A stretch of 64,000 bases of DNA from Phymorhynchus buccinoides (GCA_017654935.2 CM065687.1:18640987-18704986); one strand, 5' to 3'. Positions 32,268-43,924 are shown, numbered from the stretch's first letter. Numbers and translations: made by a program. The notes: generated from the sequence alone by a model not told the origin.

Positions 32268-32354
32268 AGAGAGACTGACAGACAGACAGAACGAAACACA
32301 GAGACAGAGACAAAGAATGAGAGGAGGCGCACACCTTACTTTCCGGCAACTATA
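30845..32354. repeat. Intron upstream of exon A, copy R2, microsatellite-rich
   Basis: No exon is found. It has a tail reading CTCCGAAATAAACTGACTTTG with TGACTT repeats at 31018-31058 (non-LTR/SINE 3' end), (CA)n at 31157-31204, (GT)n at 31238-31312, (GA)n at 31353-31460, poly-C at 31608-31620, poly-G at 32028-32045 and (GA)n at 32154-32265. It matches 11419-13045 in reverse, where the microsatellites have different lengths. Confidence 0.7.
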
Positions 32355-32568
32355 GGGGAAGACGGGTAAAAAGCGCATGGGCGGGTAAGAAGCCCACCCC
32401 AGTTATCTCATGAAATGAAGCAAATTTTCAGTTTCATTTTGCCCATGAGACGAGCGTTAATGTCTAGCATTCGTCTCATGGGCAAATTTGACTGAAATTG
32501 TCTTTATTTCATGAGATAATTGGGGTGGGCTTCTTACCCGCCCCTGCGCTTTTTACCCCGTCTTCCCC
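32355..32568. mobile_element. TA-flanked palindromic MITE, copy R2 only
   Basis: This 214 bp element has ends GGGGAAGACGGGTAAAAAG and CCCCGTCTTCCCC. TA dinucleotides are at 32353-32354 and 32569-32570. Copy L has the undisturbed sequence AACTATAGAATAACTG (in reverse, at about 11507-11522), so a single TA was duplicated at insertion. It lies 121 bp upstream of exon A. Confidence 0.85.
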
Positions 32569-32689
32569 TAGAATAACTGTTGAATATTTTCCTTGGAGAA
32601 AATCCGAATTTTTCTAATCTCGGGAAGATTCCGAATTTTCCCTGGAAATTTCCGAATTTTCCTTCCTGGCTTCCGAAATTTCTCTGCAG

Positions 32690-32889
32690 CTACATGCTGG
32701 GGTTCGGTGCGGTGCCAGGCCTGTTGTTTGGCATCGTGATGTTCCTTCTTCCTGAAACTCCAAGATGGCTGATCGCCAGGGGACGTCACCCACAGGCTAC
32801 TCGTGTGCTTCAACGTATCTATGGCCGTGAAGACGTCAGCGATGTAGTGGAGAATATTAAGCAGTCTGTGTCGTCAAATTCACCAACAG
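32690..32889 (+). CDS. SLC2A13-like exon A, copy R2
   Basis: 200 bp, from YMLGFGAVPGLLFG to SSNSPTG. Contains PETPRWL and a linker RGRHPQATRVLQRIYGRED. The encoded protein is the same as in copy L; DNA differs at silent sites (CTACTCGTGTGCTTC versus CTACCCGTGTCCTTC). Acceptor TTTCTCTGCAG, donor GTAAGAAT. Confidence 0.88.
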
Positions 32890-35800
32890 GTAAGAATATT
32901 GAAAACCTTTGTGCTCATGTTCATTTATTGGTTATCTTAGTAAGCTAAGCCTGTGCGTCTTTGGGGTAAAAATAATAATACGGCAAATTTATTTTCAACA
33001 TAACAGAAATCAAAAACACAAAAACACAAAAAACAACAACAGAAAAACAGACAGAAACACAAAAAGAACCAACCAACCAAACAAAAAGCAAACTTCTTCT
33101 TCTTCTTAATTCGTTCTCAGGCCATTTGGCCATAATGGGTAAGGTACATATGTGTCTGGTTTTCAATTTTCACTGGTCTTCCCGCTGCGTACAGCCGAAA
33201 AAGCAAACAACACAAACAAACAAAACAGCAACAACAACTGTAGGCCTATCCTTGAAACATTACGTCCACATTTTGTTCGGGCTCCAAAAACTTGAATCAC
33301 AGCTTAACCCACTGATGATGAAAATGATGTTTTACGTCCTCTCGGTCATAGACACATATGGGACATTTGTAAATACAAAGATGGTGGGAACAATGCTGGC
33401 TGCAATGCCCGGAGGCAGTGCAACACCAGTAAAGTCCCGAGTTTTTAACAATATAGATAGGTGTAGCGGTAACCACGCCTCGGTTAAACCTCATCCGCTA
33501 TGGTACCGCCACATTAGCTTAAGCAAGTTAGTTGTGTTTAAATTAGAACAACCTACGCTAAGTTACGAGGCATCAAAACACACGAACGTGCATCATTCCA
33601 TGAATTTGTGAAGACATTGAAGATCATTGCTTAAATTGGAACTTTTGGTTATAATTATGCCTTTGTCAGTGGCTCTGAGGGTGTCTGTTTCCCAGGGTCA
33701 GGCGTGTGTTCCACTGTGGTGCGCGTGCTGACCACCCCTCACGTGCTGAAGGCTCTAGCCGTGGGCAACTGTCTCGCCTTCTTCTTCGTCTGGTCAGGAC
33801 TCAACGTCATTCTGTGAGTGGGGAATGCATAAGACCTCGTGTACACAGTTCATGCCGAAATCCCATGCGCAATCCGTAAATAAGTCAAAGAAAGAAGGGT
33901 AAAAATGTACGGATTAGGGGAAATACGGACACGTGTGCAAATCTTTTCCCTTCTTTCTTTTACTTATCTACGGATTGCGCGATAACGGAATCTCCGCATG
34001 TATGTGTACGTACCCTAAGAGGTTTTTTAAAATTGTTTGTTTTAGATAAATAGTTCTCAAAGGTCCATTTTGATCATGATGATCACGATCATCAACATCA
34101 CAATCATCATCATTATCATCGTCGTGATTGTCATCATGATCATGATCGTTTTCATCATGATGATGATGATGGTGATGCATCATTATCATCAGTCATAACC
34201 CAAGGTGTGGTCCGTTTAGCTAACACACCACTTTCGAGACACCACTTTGGTGATATGATCATGATGGTGGATGTGAGGATGATGATGATGATGATGATGA
34301 TGATGGAACAGACCTTGCAAAACTATTTATGTAAATGAAACAAATATCATACTCAAACAAGTTTTCTAGATGGACTTGACTTTCAAAGCGTAGCTAAAGA
34401 CGATGAACACTAAAATATACGATGAGGGTGCATCTTTCAGTTTATATACACCAACTTAAAAGTTAAGAACCACCTTGTGCGGTTCATTTATGTTCTACAT
34501 TGGGGCATGTTGAAATGATATACATTTTGTGTGTAATCTTACATTTTCTAAGTTTGTGGATACAAAAATCGCCGTTCTTCTTCTTCTTAAAGGTTTTTCG
34601 GTGGACTGATCATAAAGAGCGTGGGTTTCCCAGCGGAGATGGCCGTGTGGATCCAGGGCCTGATTCCCCTGGCCATCTTCATGGGACAGCTGCCCGGTGT
34701 TTTGGCCGTGGAAAAGTACGGCAGGAGACCCATTGTCCTCGTCAGCGTTGGAGGTTAGTTGGTTAACTAGGGTTAAAAGGTAAAAGCTTACGTATCCATT
34801 TATAACGGTGGAAGAGTGGCTCAGAGGTAATGTATGCGCCTCGAAAATCAACAAACCCGGGTTCCTTTCTGAGCTGCAGGAGAATGTTTTCCCCTGCTCA
34901 TTCTTCACTAGATCTTATGGTCTGAACACTAGATTTACCACTTGATTAAGCACTGTCTATCCCCATCCCCGCCCATAGATAAAACAATAGTGTGTGAGTG
35001 TAAAACTGTGTATAATATATGTGTCTCCTTTTTTCATTTTGATATGTGGAACATTATGTTGATATTGTATTGCTATTTCATATGCTTTCTGTTTGTTGCT
35101 GTAAATATTTATATGCTAATTTTCTTTCTGTAAATATGTATATATGCTTCTTTTCTCTTTCTTTTTCTATTTCCTTAATCAGTATGGTTTATGTTTCGTG
35201 CATGTATGTTTGGTTTATGCTTCTGTTTATGGATGGCTTGATGACAAAAAAGCATGTATGTTTGCTTATTCAATGTCCATCTTTAAATAAAATTTTGACT
35301 TGACTTGACTGTGTCTAGGGCCTGGTGAGCATATATTTACAACTCCTTTTTTTTTTTGCTGTCCCATCTTCTGGGCCGTACAGTGGCATTGCACCCACGC
35401 CACTCATTCAGAGTCCCAATTCGCAGCCACACCTCCGCACGTTCAGGTCGCAGAATCCGAGACCAGAAGTCCAAGAGGAGCGAATCTATGTTAGGCCGTC
35501 AGGAGGCAACCAACCGAGGAGACACTGCACTGCTGCTGTGTCACTTCGGTGGAGTTCAGTATATGTTTATCCTTTTCTATCACTTGTCTCATAGCCTACT
35601 TTATATTGATGTGAGTTGCATGGTGAGTGGATTAGGGAGCAAGAGGGTGATTGGGTGTGGTGTGGGAGTTACGTGTTACACATTTTGTTTAAATGTAAAT
35701 TTCTGTTTCATGCGTTTTTTGTTTGTGGCTCAAGCCACAAACCTATAACTCACTTTGTTGGTCTGTCTGTCTGTCGGTCCAAAATTGTCGCACATATTGA

Positions 35801-37692
35801 CATAACTGTCGCACATATTGTAAAAGAGAAAAAAATACTTGGGCATAAAGTAACATTTCAGTTGTCATATCTACAGTCCTTAGGTAATGAAAGAATTGTA
35901 TGCTAAACAGAGCACATGAATCTTCATTTTAAAGCGTACACAATAATAAACATACGTAATACAGACACTGCAACATACACGACGAGTATGCGGTGCTTCT
36001 TTCGATGAGCATATGATAAGTAGGATAAATAGTTTTAAATGTTTTCCAAAAGATATAAAAAGTTACGAAATGGTGCTTACAGATTAAAATTATTCAAAAG
36101 CCAGGGGAGGCGACTCAGTGTATGTAATGATTGGAGTGGTAAAAATAGACCGCTGCCACAAACGATTGCGAATCCGCGCTTGTTTCATTAATAATTCTGA
36201 TTTTTATTTGGATGTCTTTTATCTTGTATTTTACACGGTGGGAAGCCATTTTCCATGCGCGTTTGTACAATCGACAATTTAAAAAACTTGTAACTGATTG
36301 GAAAGTGGAGTCTATGCAATGTCTATCCTTTCACTGACGTGACCTCCTTCATGTAATCACGTACCTATGTGCACATGGGAGAAAATGAGGAGTAGTGTAA
36401 TTTCCTAAAGACTTAAAACATTGAACCGAACAGGACTCGAGCCCTCGATTCGCAGTCATTTTGCATCCGAGACAACCGTTTTCTTCGCTCGACAAGAGCA
36501 GAACCTGTGTGCTTTTTAAAGGTGGACCCTGACGGATGAGTTTTTACAAGAAACACGTCGAGATCACCAGAAAGACAGCCTTTTCAAGGATCGGATCACT
36601 CACTTTGCTCTGGTTTCCTAGAATTTAAGCCGTCAAAACGGCGATTCCTCCTTGGCGGAGATGCCGGAGAGAGTAGCCATTTTGGATGGGATGGGTGGAG
36701 GTCACTCATTGTGGTTGAAGCGTTTTTTTTTTTGTGTAGTGCAGTAAAAAAAAATTGGAGCTATTTCCTTAGTTGTGAGCGAAACTCCTTTAGATAAACA
36801 GTATAAAATTTAAAAAAGAAAAGAAAAAAGGCTTGTATTGCGAAACGTTTCGTGCAAACAATTTGGCGGCCATTAGAAAAGAGACGTCACACGCCTTCTC
36901 TTTGGGTGAAATAGGCCTAATTTTACTTCCAGCACCTCCGCCAAGGAGGAATCGCCGATTTGACGGTTTGATTTATAGGAAACCAGAGCAAATTGAGTGT
37001 GCAATCTCTGTAAAGGGTGTTTTCCTGGTGATCTCGACGTGTTTCTTACAAGAAAAACTCATCCGTCAAGGTGTCCCTTTAACAGTGTAAGACTAAAGAG
37101 GCCCACCCACTGCTTACGATTCAATCCAACTGCGATCCAACTGTGACATTTGTGTGGCATAGTTCTCGTGAAATTCTACTGTCTAAATGAATCTGATGAA
37201 ATCCTACTAGTTTTTTTCCCCCCACCGTATTAATATGTAATCCCCCGAACACGTAGCTAGTGATGAAATATCTGTATTTTTGTATCAGACATTTTATGTG
37301 ATTAGGAAAGGTAAAGATGTGCCACCCCCCTGCATTTCTCGGTTAATTCTATTTTTCCGTTTTTGCCTTTCTTACCATACATAAAGCTGTATTTTAGGAA
37401 CATATTCAGCTAATAACCTTTTTGGAATACTAACCCTAACCCTAACCCTAGCCCTAAACCTAACCCTACCCCCCACTATGTACTGCAGTACACCGCGATT
37501 TGTCACAGTTGTGCTTCGTTGCGTTTTTCCGTCTTATAGAGTGGGGGGTAGGGTTAGGGTTAGGGTTAGGGCTAGGGTTAGGGTTAGTATTCCAAAAAGG
37601 TTATTAGCTAAAAATGTTCCTAAAATACAGCTTTATGTATGGTAAGAAAGGCAATAACGGAAAAATAGAATTAACCGAGATAGGTAGAGGGG

Positions 37693-37728
<36 letters not shown>

Positions 37729-40700
37729 TCTTGACCTTTACCGGGGTTTATTGTGAGTACAGTGAACGAAAAAATGGAACTATTTTTTAGACGGAAGTAT
37801 TTCACGTGAATCATGACTCACAGACCTCGTCACAATCGGATCGCAGTTGGATTGAGTCGTGCACAATGGGTCGGCCCCATAAGCCACACTTAATGACCAC
37901 ACGTGTATACATTTATTTTGACAAATCAATTCGCTCTTCTTGCGGCACCGACTGCAGGGGATAATCTCTCAAATGCAAAGACATTCACCCAGTACATCAC
38001 TCTACACCCCCACCAAATGCAAAGACATTCACCCAGCACATCACTCTACACCCCCACGAAATGCAAAGACATTCACCCAGTACATCACTCTACACCCCCA
38101 CCAAATGCAAAGACATTCACCCAGTACATCACTCTACCCCCCCACCAAATGCAAAGACATTCACCCAGTACATCACTCTACACCCCCACCAAATGCAAAG
38201 ACATTCACCCAGCACATCACACTACACCCCCACCAAATGCAAAGACATTCACCCAGTACATCACTCTACACCCCCACCAAATGCAAAGACATTCACTCAG
38301 TACATCACTCTACACTCCCACCAAATGCAAAGACATTCACTGCCAGCACATCACTCTACACCCCCACCAAATGCAAATACATTCACCCAGTACATCACTC
38401 TACACCCCCACCAAATGCAAAGACATTCACCCAGTACATCACTCTACACCCCCACCAAATGCAAATACATTCACCCAGTACATCACTCTACACCCCCACC
38501 AAATGCAAAGACATTCACCCAGTACATCACTCTACACCCCCACCAAATGCAAAGACATTCACCCAGTACATCACTCTACACCCCCACCAAATGCAAAGAC
38601 ATTCACCCAGTACATCACTCTACACCCCCACCAAATGCAAAGACATTCACCCAGTACATCACTCTACACCCCCACCAAATGCAAAGACATTCACCCAGTA
38701 CATCACTCTACACCCCCACCAAATGCAAATACATTCACCCAGTACATCACTCTACACCCCCACCAAATGCAAATACATTCACCCAGTACATCACTCTACA
38801 CTCCCACCAAATGCAACGACATTCACCCAGTACATCACTCTACACCCCCACCAAATGCAACGACATTCACCCAGTACATCACTCTACACCCCCACCAAAT
38901 GCAAACGACATTCACCCAGTACATCACTCTACACCCCCACCAAATGCAACGACATTCACCCAGTACATCACTCTACACCCCCACCAAATGCAACGACATT
39001 CACCCAGTACATCACTCTACCTCCCCACCAAATGCAAATACATTCACCCAGTACATCACTCTACACCCCCACCAAATGCAAAGACATTCACCCAGTACAT
39101 CACTCTACACCCCCACCAAATGCAAAGACATTCACCCAGTACATCACTCTACCTCCCCACCAAATGCAAATACATTCACCCAGTACATCACTCTACACCC
39201 CCACCAAATGCAAATACATTCACCCAGTACATCACTCTACACCCCCACCAAATGCAAATACATTCACCCAGTACATCACTCTACACCCCCACCAAATGCA
39301 ACGACATTCACCCAGTACATCACTCTACCTCCCCACCAAATGCAAATACATTCACCCAGTACATCACTCTACACCCCCACCAAATGCAACGACATTCACC
39401 CAGTACATCACTCTACACCCCCACCAAATGCAAAGACATTCACCCAGTACATCACTCTACACCCCCACCAAATGCAAACGACATTCACCCAGTACATCAC
39501 TCTACACCCCCACCAAATGCAAAAGACATTCACCCAGTACATCACTCTACACCCCCACCAAATGCAAAGACATTCACCCAGTACATCACTCTACACCCCC
39601 ACCAAATGCAAAGACATTCACCCAGTACATCACTCTACACCCCCACCAAATGCAAAGACATTCACCCAGTACATCACTCTACACCCCCACCAAATGCAAA
39701 GACATTCACCCAGTACATCACTCTACCCCCCCACCAAATGCAAATACATTCACCCAGTACATCACTCTACACCCCCACCAAATGCAAAGACATTCACCCA
39801 GTACATCACTCTACCTCCCCACCAAATGCAAAGACATTCACCCAGCACATCACTCTACACCCCCACGAAATGCAAAGACATTCACCCAGTACATCACTCT
39901 ACACCCCCACCAAATGCAAATACATTCACCCAGTACATCACTCTACACCCCCACGAAATGCAACGACATTCACCCAGTACATCACTCTACACCCCCACCA
40001 AATGCAAAGACATTCACCCAGTACATCACTCTACACCCCCACCAAATGCAAAGACATTCACCCAGCACATCACACTACACCCCCACCAAATGCAAAGACA
40101 TTCACACAGTACATCACTCTACACTCCCACCAAATGCAAAGACATTCACCCAGTACATCACTCTACACCCCCACCAAATGCAAAGACATTCACCCAGTAC
40201 ATCACTCTACACCCCCACCAAATGCAAAGACATTCACCCAGCACATCACTCTACCTCCCCACGAAATGCAAATACATTCACCCAGTACATCACTCTACAC
40301 CCCCACCAAATGCAAAGACATTCACCCAGTACATCACTCTACACCCCCATCAAATGCAAAGACATTCACCCAGTACATCACTCTACACCCCCACCAAATG
40401 CAAAGACATTCACCCAGTACATCACTCTACACCCCCACCAAATGCAAATACATTCACCCAGCACATCACTCTACACCCCCACCAAATGCAAAGACATTCA
40501 CCCAGTACATCACTCTACACCCCCACCAAATGCAAAGACATTCACCCAGTACATCACTCTACACCCCCACCAAATGCAAAGACATTCACCCAGTACATCA
40601 CTCTACACCCCCACCAAATGCAAAGACATTCACCCAGTACATCACACTACACCCCCACCAAATGCAAAGACATTCACCCAGTACATCACTCTACACCCCC

Positions 40701-43343
40701 ACCAAATGCAAAGACATTCACCCAGTACATCACTCTACACCCCCACCAAATGCAAATACATTCACCCAGTACATCACTCTACACCCCCACCAAATGCAAA
40801 GACATTCACCCAGCACATCACTCTACACCCCCACCAAATGCAAAGACATTCACCCAGTACATCACTCTACACCCCCACCAAATGCAAAGACATTCACCCA
40901 GCACATCACACTACACCCCCACCAAATGCAAAGACATTCACCCAGCACATCACACTACACCCCCACCAAATGCAAAGACATTCACCCAGTACATCACTCT
41001 ACACCCCCACCAAATGCAAAGACATTCACCCAGTACATCACTCTACACCCCCACCAAATGCAAAGACATTCACCCAGCACATCACACTACACCCCCACCA
41101 AATGCAAAGACATTCACCCAGTACATCACTCTACACTCCCACCAAATGCAAAGACATTCACCCACTACATCACTCTACACCCCCACCAAATGCAAAGACA
41201 TTCACCCAGCACATCACACTACACCCCCACCAAATGCAAAGACATTCACACAGTACATCACTCTACACTCCCACCAAATGCAAAGACATTCACCCAGTAC
41301 ATCACTCTACACCCCCACCAAATGCAAAGACATTCACCCAGTACATCACTCTACACCCCCACCAAATGCAAAGACATTCACCCAGCACATCACTCTACAC
41401 CCCCACCAAATGCAAATACATTCACCCAGTACATCACTCTACACCCCCACCAAATGCAAAGACATTCACCCAGTACATCACTCTACACCCCCATCAAATG
41501 CAAAGACATTCACCCAGTACATCACTCTACACCCCCACCAAATGCAAAGACATTCACCCAGTACATCACTCTACACCCCCACCAAATGCAAATACATTCA
41601 CCCAGCACATCACTCTACACCCCCACCAAATGCAAAGACATTCACCCAGTACATCACTCTACACCCCCACCAAATGCAAAGACATTCACCCAGTACATCA
41701 CTCTACACCCCCACCAAATGCAAAGACATTCACCCAGTACATCACTCTACACCCCCACCAAATGCAAAGACATTCACCCAGTACATCACACTACACCCCC
41801 ACCAAATGCAAAGACATTCACCCAGTACATCACTCTACACCCCCACCAAATGCAAAGACATTCACCCAGTACATCACTCTACACCCCCACCAAATGCAAA
41901 TACATTCACCCAGTACATCACTCTACACCCCCACCAAATGCAAATACATTCACCCAGCACATCACACTACACCCCCACCAAATGCAAAGACATTCACCCA
42001 GTACATCACTCTACACCCCCACCAAATGCAAAGACATTCACCCAGCTGAAACATCACACTACACCCCCACCAAATGCAAAGACATTCACCCAGCACATCA
42101 CACTACACCCCCACCAAATGCAAAGACATTCACCCAGTACATCACTCTACAAACCCCCACCAAATGCAAAGACATTCACCCAGTACATCACTCTACACCC
42201 CCACCAAATGCAAAGACATTCACCCAGCACATCACACTACACCCCCACCAAATGCAAAGACATTCACCCAGTACATCACTCTACACTCCCACCAAATGCA
42301 AAGACATTCACCCACTACATCACTCTACACCCCCACCAAATGCAAAGACATTCACCCAGCACATCACACTACACCCCCACCAAATGCAAAGACATTCACC
42401 CAGCACATCACACTACACCCCCACCAAATGCAAAGACATTCACCCAGTACATCACTCTACACCCCCACCAAATGCAAATACATTCACCCAGTACATCACT
42501 CTACACCCCCATCAAATGCAAAGACATTCACCCAGTACATCACTCTACACCCCCACCAAATGCAAAGACATTCACCCAGTACATCACTCTACACCCCCAC
42601 CAAATGCAAATACATTCACCCAGCACATCACTCTACACCCCCACCAAATGCAAAGACATTCACCCAGCACATCACACTACACCCCCACTAAATGCAAAGA
42701 CAATCTCTGCCAAGCACCCTGTCACGTGTTTGTCTATCTTTAGAGCTTATGTCAGTAGTTTCTTCCGTTAAAGCAACGCATGCGCACTCGAAAAAAATAG
42801 TTACTCCCCTCTTGTCGGTTGAGATGCAACGGACAACCAAGAACGTCAAAACATACATGGTGCTAGACGAGTTAAAGTGATAACTGATACGTAGTTTGAT
42901 TACGATGTTGTATTATGTTCTATAAGTAGGGTAAGACGGGGTAAAAAAAAGCCCATGGGCGGGTAAGAAGCCCATGCCAATTATCTCATGAAATGAAGTA
43001 AATTTCAGTCAAATTTTGCCCATGAGACGAACGCTAAACATTAACACTCGTCTCAGTTTTTTGGTCTTGTTGGGAACTCATTTCAGTGTTGTTCCTCTTC
43101 AGTCTATGGCCTTGATGGTCCTTTTACCGCAGTTTTCAGAGGATTAGACTTCAGACTATTCTGATGCCTGATGAACCCATGTTCAATGCTAAAACTGTGT
43201 GTGTGGTAAGCCTCAGCAGTGTGCCTGGTTCTGGTGTCTGTGGGGTTCCATCTGACCGCAGCCAACCTTCCTGAGGTGCACCACTACTTCAATGGGACCG
43301 ACCCCTCTCTGCCTCTACAGCAGTCTGTCTGTTATGCCTCCAT
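32690..43343 (+). CDS. SLC2A13/HMIT-like transporter, copy R2 (exons A to D)
   Basis: Exons A 32690-32889, B 33696-33813, C 34593-34753 and D 43220-43343 join in phase. The exons show no lesion. Exons E to G are not found before the contig ends inside a LINE at 47131. The C-D intron is 8.5 kb because of the satellite array. It may be functional or an allele of R3. Confidence 0.75.
32890..33695. other. Intron A-B of copy R2
   Basis: Collinear with L and R1. It contains AACAAACAAA tracts, the SINE-like end near 33095-33180 and the small dispersed repeat at 33360-33445. No gene is seen. Confidence 0.5.
33696..33813 (+). CDS. SLC2A13-like exon B, copy R2
   Basis: 118 bp, intact; TM7 with FFFVWSGLN. 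It differs from L/R1 by a silent change in CTCGCCTTC. Acceptor TTTCCCAG, donor GTGAGTGG. Confidence 0.88.
33867..33980. mobile_element. 114 bp hairpin element beside exon B, copy R2
   Basis: Arms GCGCAATCCGTAAATAAG and CTTATCTACGGATTGCGC, again about 54 bp past the exon B donor. One arm mismatch compared with L. Confidence 0.6.
33981..34592. repeat. Intron B-C of copy R2 with (ATC)n tract
   Basis: Trinucleotide-rich at 34070-34310 (GATCATGATGATCACGATC and ATGATGATGATG runs); otherwise AT-rich. No gene. Confidence 0.7.
34593..34753 (+). CDS. SLC2A13-like exon C, copy R2
   Basis: 161 bp, intact, with TM8 and EKYGRRPIVLVSVGG. It differs from R1 by GTTTTTCGG for GTTCTTCGG and by a few silent bases. 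The R3 exon is identical to it. Confidence 0.9.
34807..35310 (+). mobile_element. SINE-like element with tRNA-like head, copy R2
   Basis: Head GGTGGAAGAGTGGCTCAGAGG with an A-box match, CCCGGGTTCC downstream, and a 3' end AATAAAATTTTGAC with TTGAC repeats. About 504 bp. Confidence 0.5.
35311..36515. other. Intron C-D of copy R2, no gene seen
   Basis: Collinear with R1 16251-17519 and R3 49141-50256; the frame at 35325-35594 is broken in the other copies and has no recognisable domain. Contains GGCTCAAGCC hairpin near 35728. Confidence 0.5.
36520..37078. mobile_element. TTAA-flanked inverted-repeat element, copy R2 (uninterrupted)
   Basis: 559 bp between TTAA 36516-36519 and 37079-37082, with about 145 bp arms. 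The loop includes GAGAGTAGCCATTTTGGATG at 36669-36688, the intact version of the DIRS target in R3. Confidence 0.7.
37305..37742. mobile_element. Foldback element carrying telomere-like repeats, copy R2
   Basis: About 438 bp with long inverted arms beginning GGTAAAGATGTGCCACC and ending in poly-G plus CACATCTTGACCTTTACC. Each arm contains telomere-like repeats: CCCTAA-type at about 37432-37470 and TTAGGG-type at 37547-37587. R1 has the uninterrupted intron (about 18333-18350). The class is unknown; there is no open frame of note. Confidence 0.7.
37743..37974. other. Intron flank left of the R2 satellite array
   Basis: Collinear with R1 up to ACTGCAGGGGATAATCTCTC, then jumps straight into the satellite. 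R1 and R3 have about 290 bp more here (to GCGCCATGGG), so R2 has a deletion that joins the intron to the array. Confidence 0.65.
37975..42693. repeat. 44 bp satellite array, about 107 monomers, copy R2
   Basis: The monomer runs GCAAAGACATTCACCCAG, TACATCACTCTACACCC, CCACCAAAT. 4719 bp divided by 44 gives 107 units plus small indels. Variants are many: GCAAATACA, GCAACGACA, CACTCCC, CTCCCCACC, AGCACATCACACT, CACGAAAT and CATCAAAT. One-base insertions occur near 38903, 39478 and 39517, and larger ones near 42045 and 42151. Shared variants 1144 bp apart (40350 and 41494) show higher-order duplication. The long forward frames have no start context, splice logic or domain and are not called as genes. 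Confidence 0.95.
42694..42928. other. Intron right of the R2 array with empty MITE site
   Basis: Begins with the diverged right edge (CTAAATGCAAAGACAATCTC). At 42768-42771 a single TTAA corresponds to the MITE-filled site 18958-19222 of R1. Confidence 0.7.
42929..43058. mobile_element. Truncated TA MITE, copy R2
   Basis: Left end GGGTAAGACGGGG is present; the element stops at CACTCGTCTCAG and is followed by unrelated TTTTTTGGTCTTGTTGGG, so the right half is lost or replaced. The same truncation is in R3. Confidence 0.65.
43220..43343 (+). CDS. SLC2A13-like exon D, copy R2
   Basis: 124 bp. Reads LPEVHHYFNGTDPSLPLQQS where R1 has IPEVHLY, GTNSS and LRQS, so one of two sequons is lost. The last base before the donor is T (TCC AT) instead of C, changing the split codon from Thr to Met if joined to the same exon E. 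Acceptor CCTCAGCAG, donor GTAAGT. Confidence 0.85.
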
Positions 43344-43369
43344 GTAAGTTAAATCATGGCTGAAAATTA

Positions 43370-43786
43370 AATATTGTCTGTGAAATTCAAATACCTCGTA
43401 TCTCAATTTTGGTACTTTTGAGAAAAATGAAAAACAAACTGTTTTAAAACTTAATCGCGTTGACCACAATTGATTAACTATGATGAATATGTTGTTCAAG
43501 ACATTGCGAGTTTACTCCTGCATTTCGTTTTAAAAAATTATTAAATTGTTTTTTGTTAGACTTGAAAAGAACGAAGATACAAGGTTTTTGTCCTTAACTA
43601 GATCTGAATTTGGGACTTACGAGTTTTTCTTCTATTTTCACAACTTTATTTACCCCAGATAGAAAGTCGTTCGAGATACGAGCTTTTGGTGGAAGGTGGC
43701 GGGAAAAATGAGAGAGCTGACTATGTATCTAACTAAAAAATCAAAAAAATCGAGATACGAGGTTTTTAAATTTCACTGACGGTATT
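43370..43786. mobile_element. Foldback element with GAGATACGAGG arms, copy R2
   Basis: Arms ATATTGTCTGTGAAATTC and GAAATTTCACTGACGGTATT type; orthologue of 19946-20357. Confidence 0.55.
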
Positions 43787-43850
43787 CTTTCAATCCTGAA
43801 ATGACGCGTTTCAATGTTCTGAATATTCCCAATCCTGAAGATAATGTCCG

Positions 43851-43852
<2 letters not shown>

Positions 43853-43924
<72 letters not shown>
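43853..43924. repeat. (GT)n microsatellite
   Basis: About 36 GT units; R1 has only a short mixed GT run at the same place (20424-20446). Ends GTCTGTGTAGACAGG. Confidence 0.9.

Noticed and set aside
37432..37587. True chromosome end or head-to-head telomere fusion
   Set aside because: Only a few repeats per arm, degenerate units, and the block lies in an intron inside a foldback found in two copies. Interstitial mobile origin is more likely.
37975..42693. CRISPR-like array
   Set aside because: The repeats are contiguous with no unique spacers, and the context is eukaryotic.
37903..42771. Three giant forward open frames of 1369-1622 codons over the R2 array, and similar ones at 58191-61858
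   Set aside because: They are by-products of a 44 bp monomer with no forward stop. They have no domain, no start context and no frame preference. Annotated as satellite.
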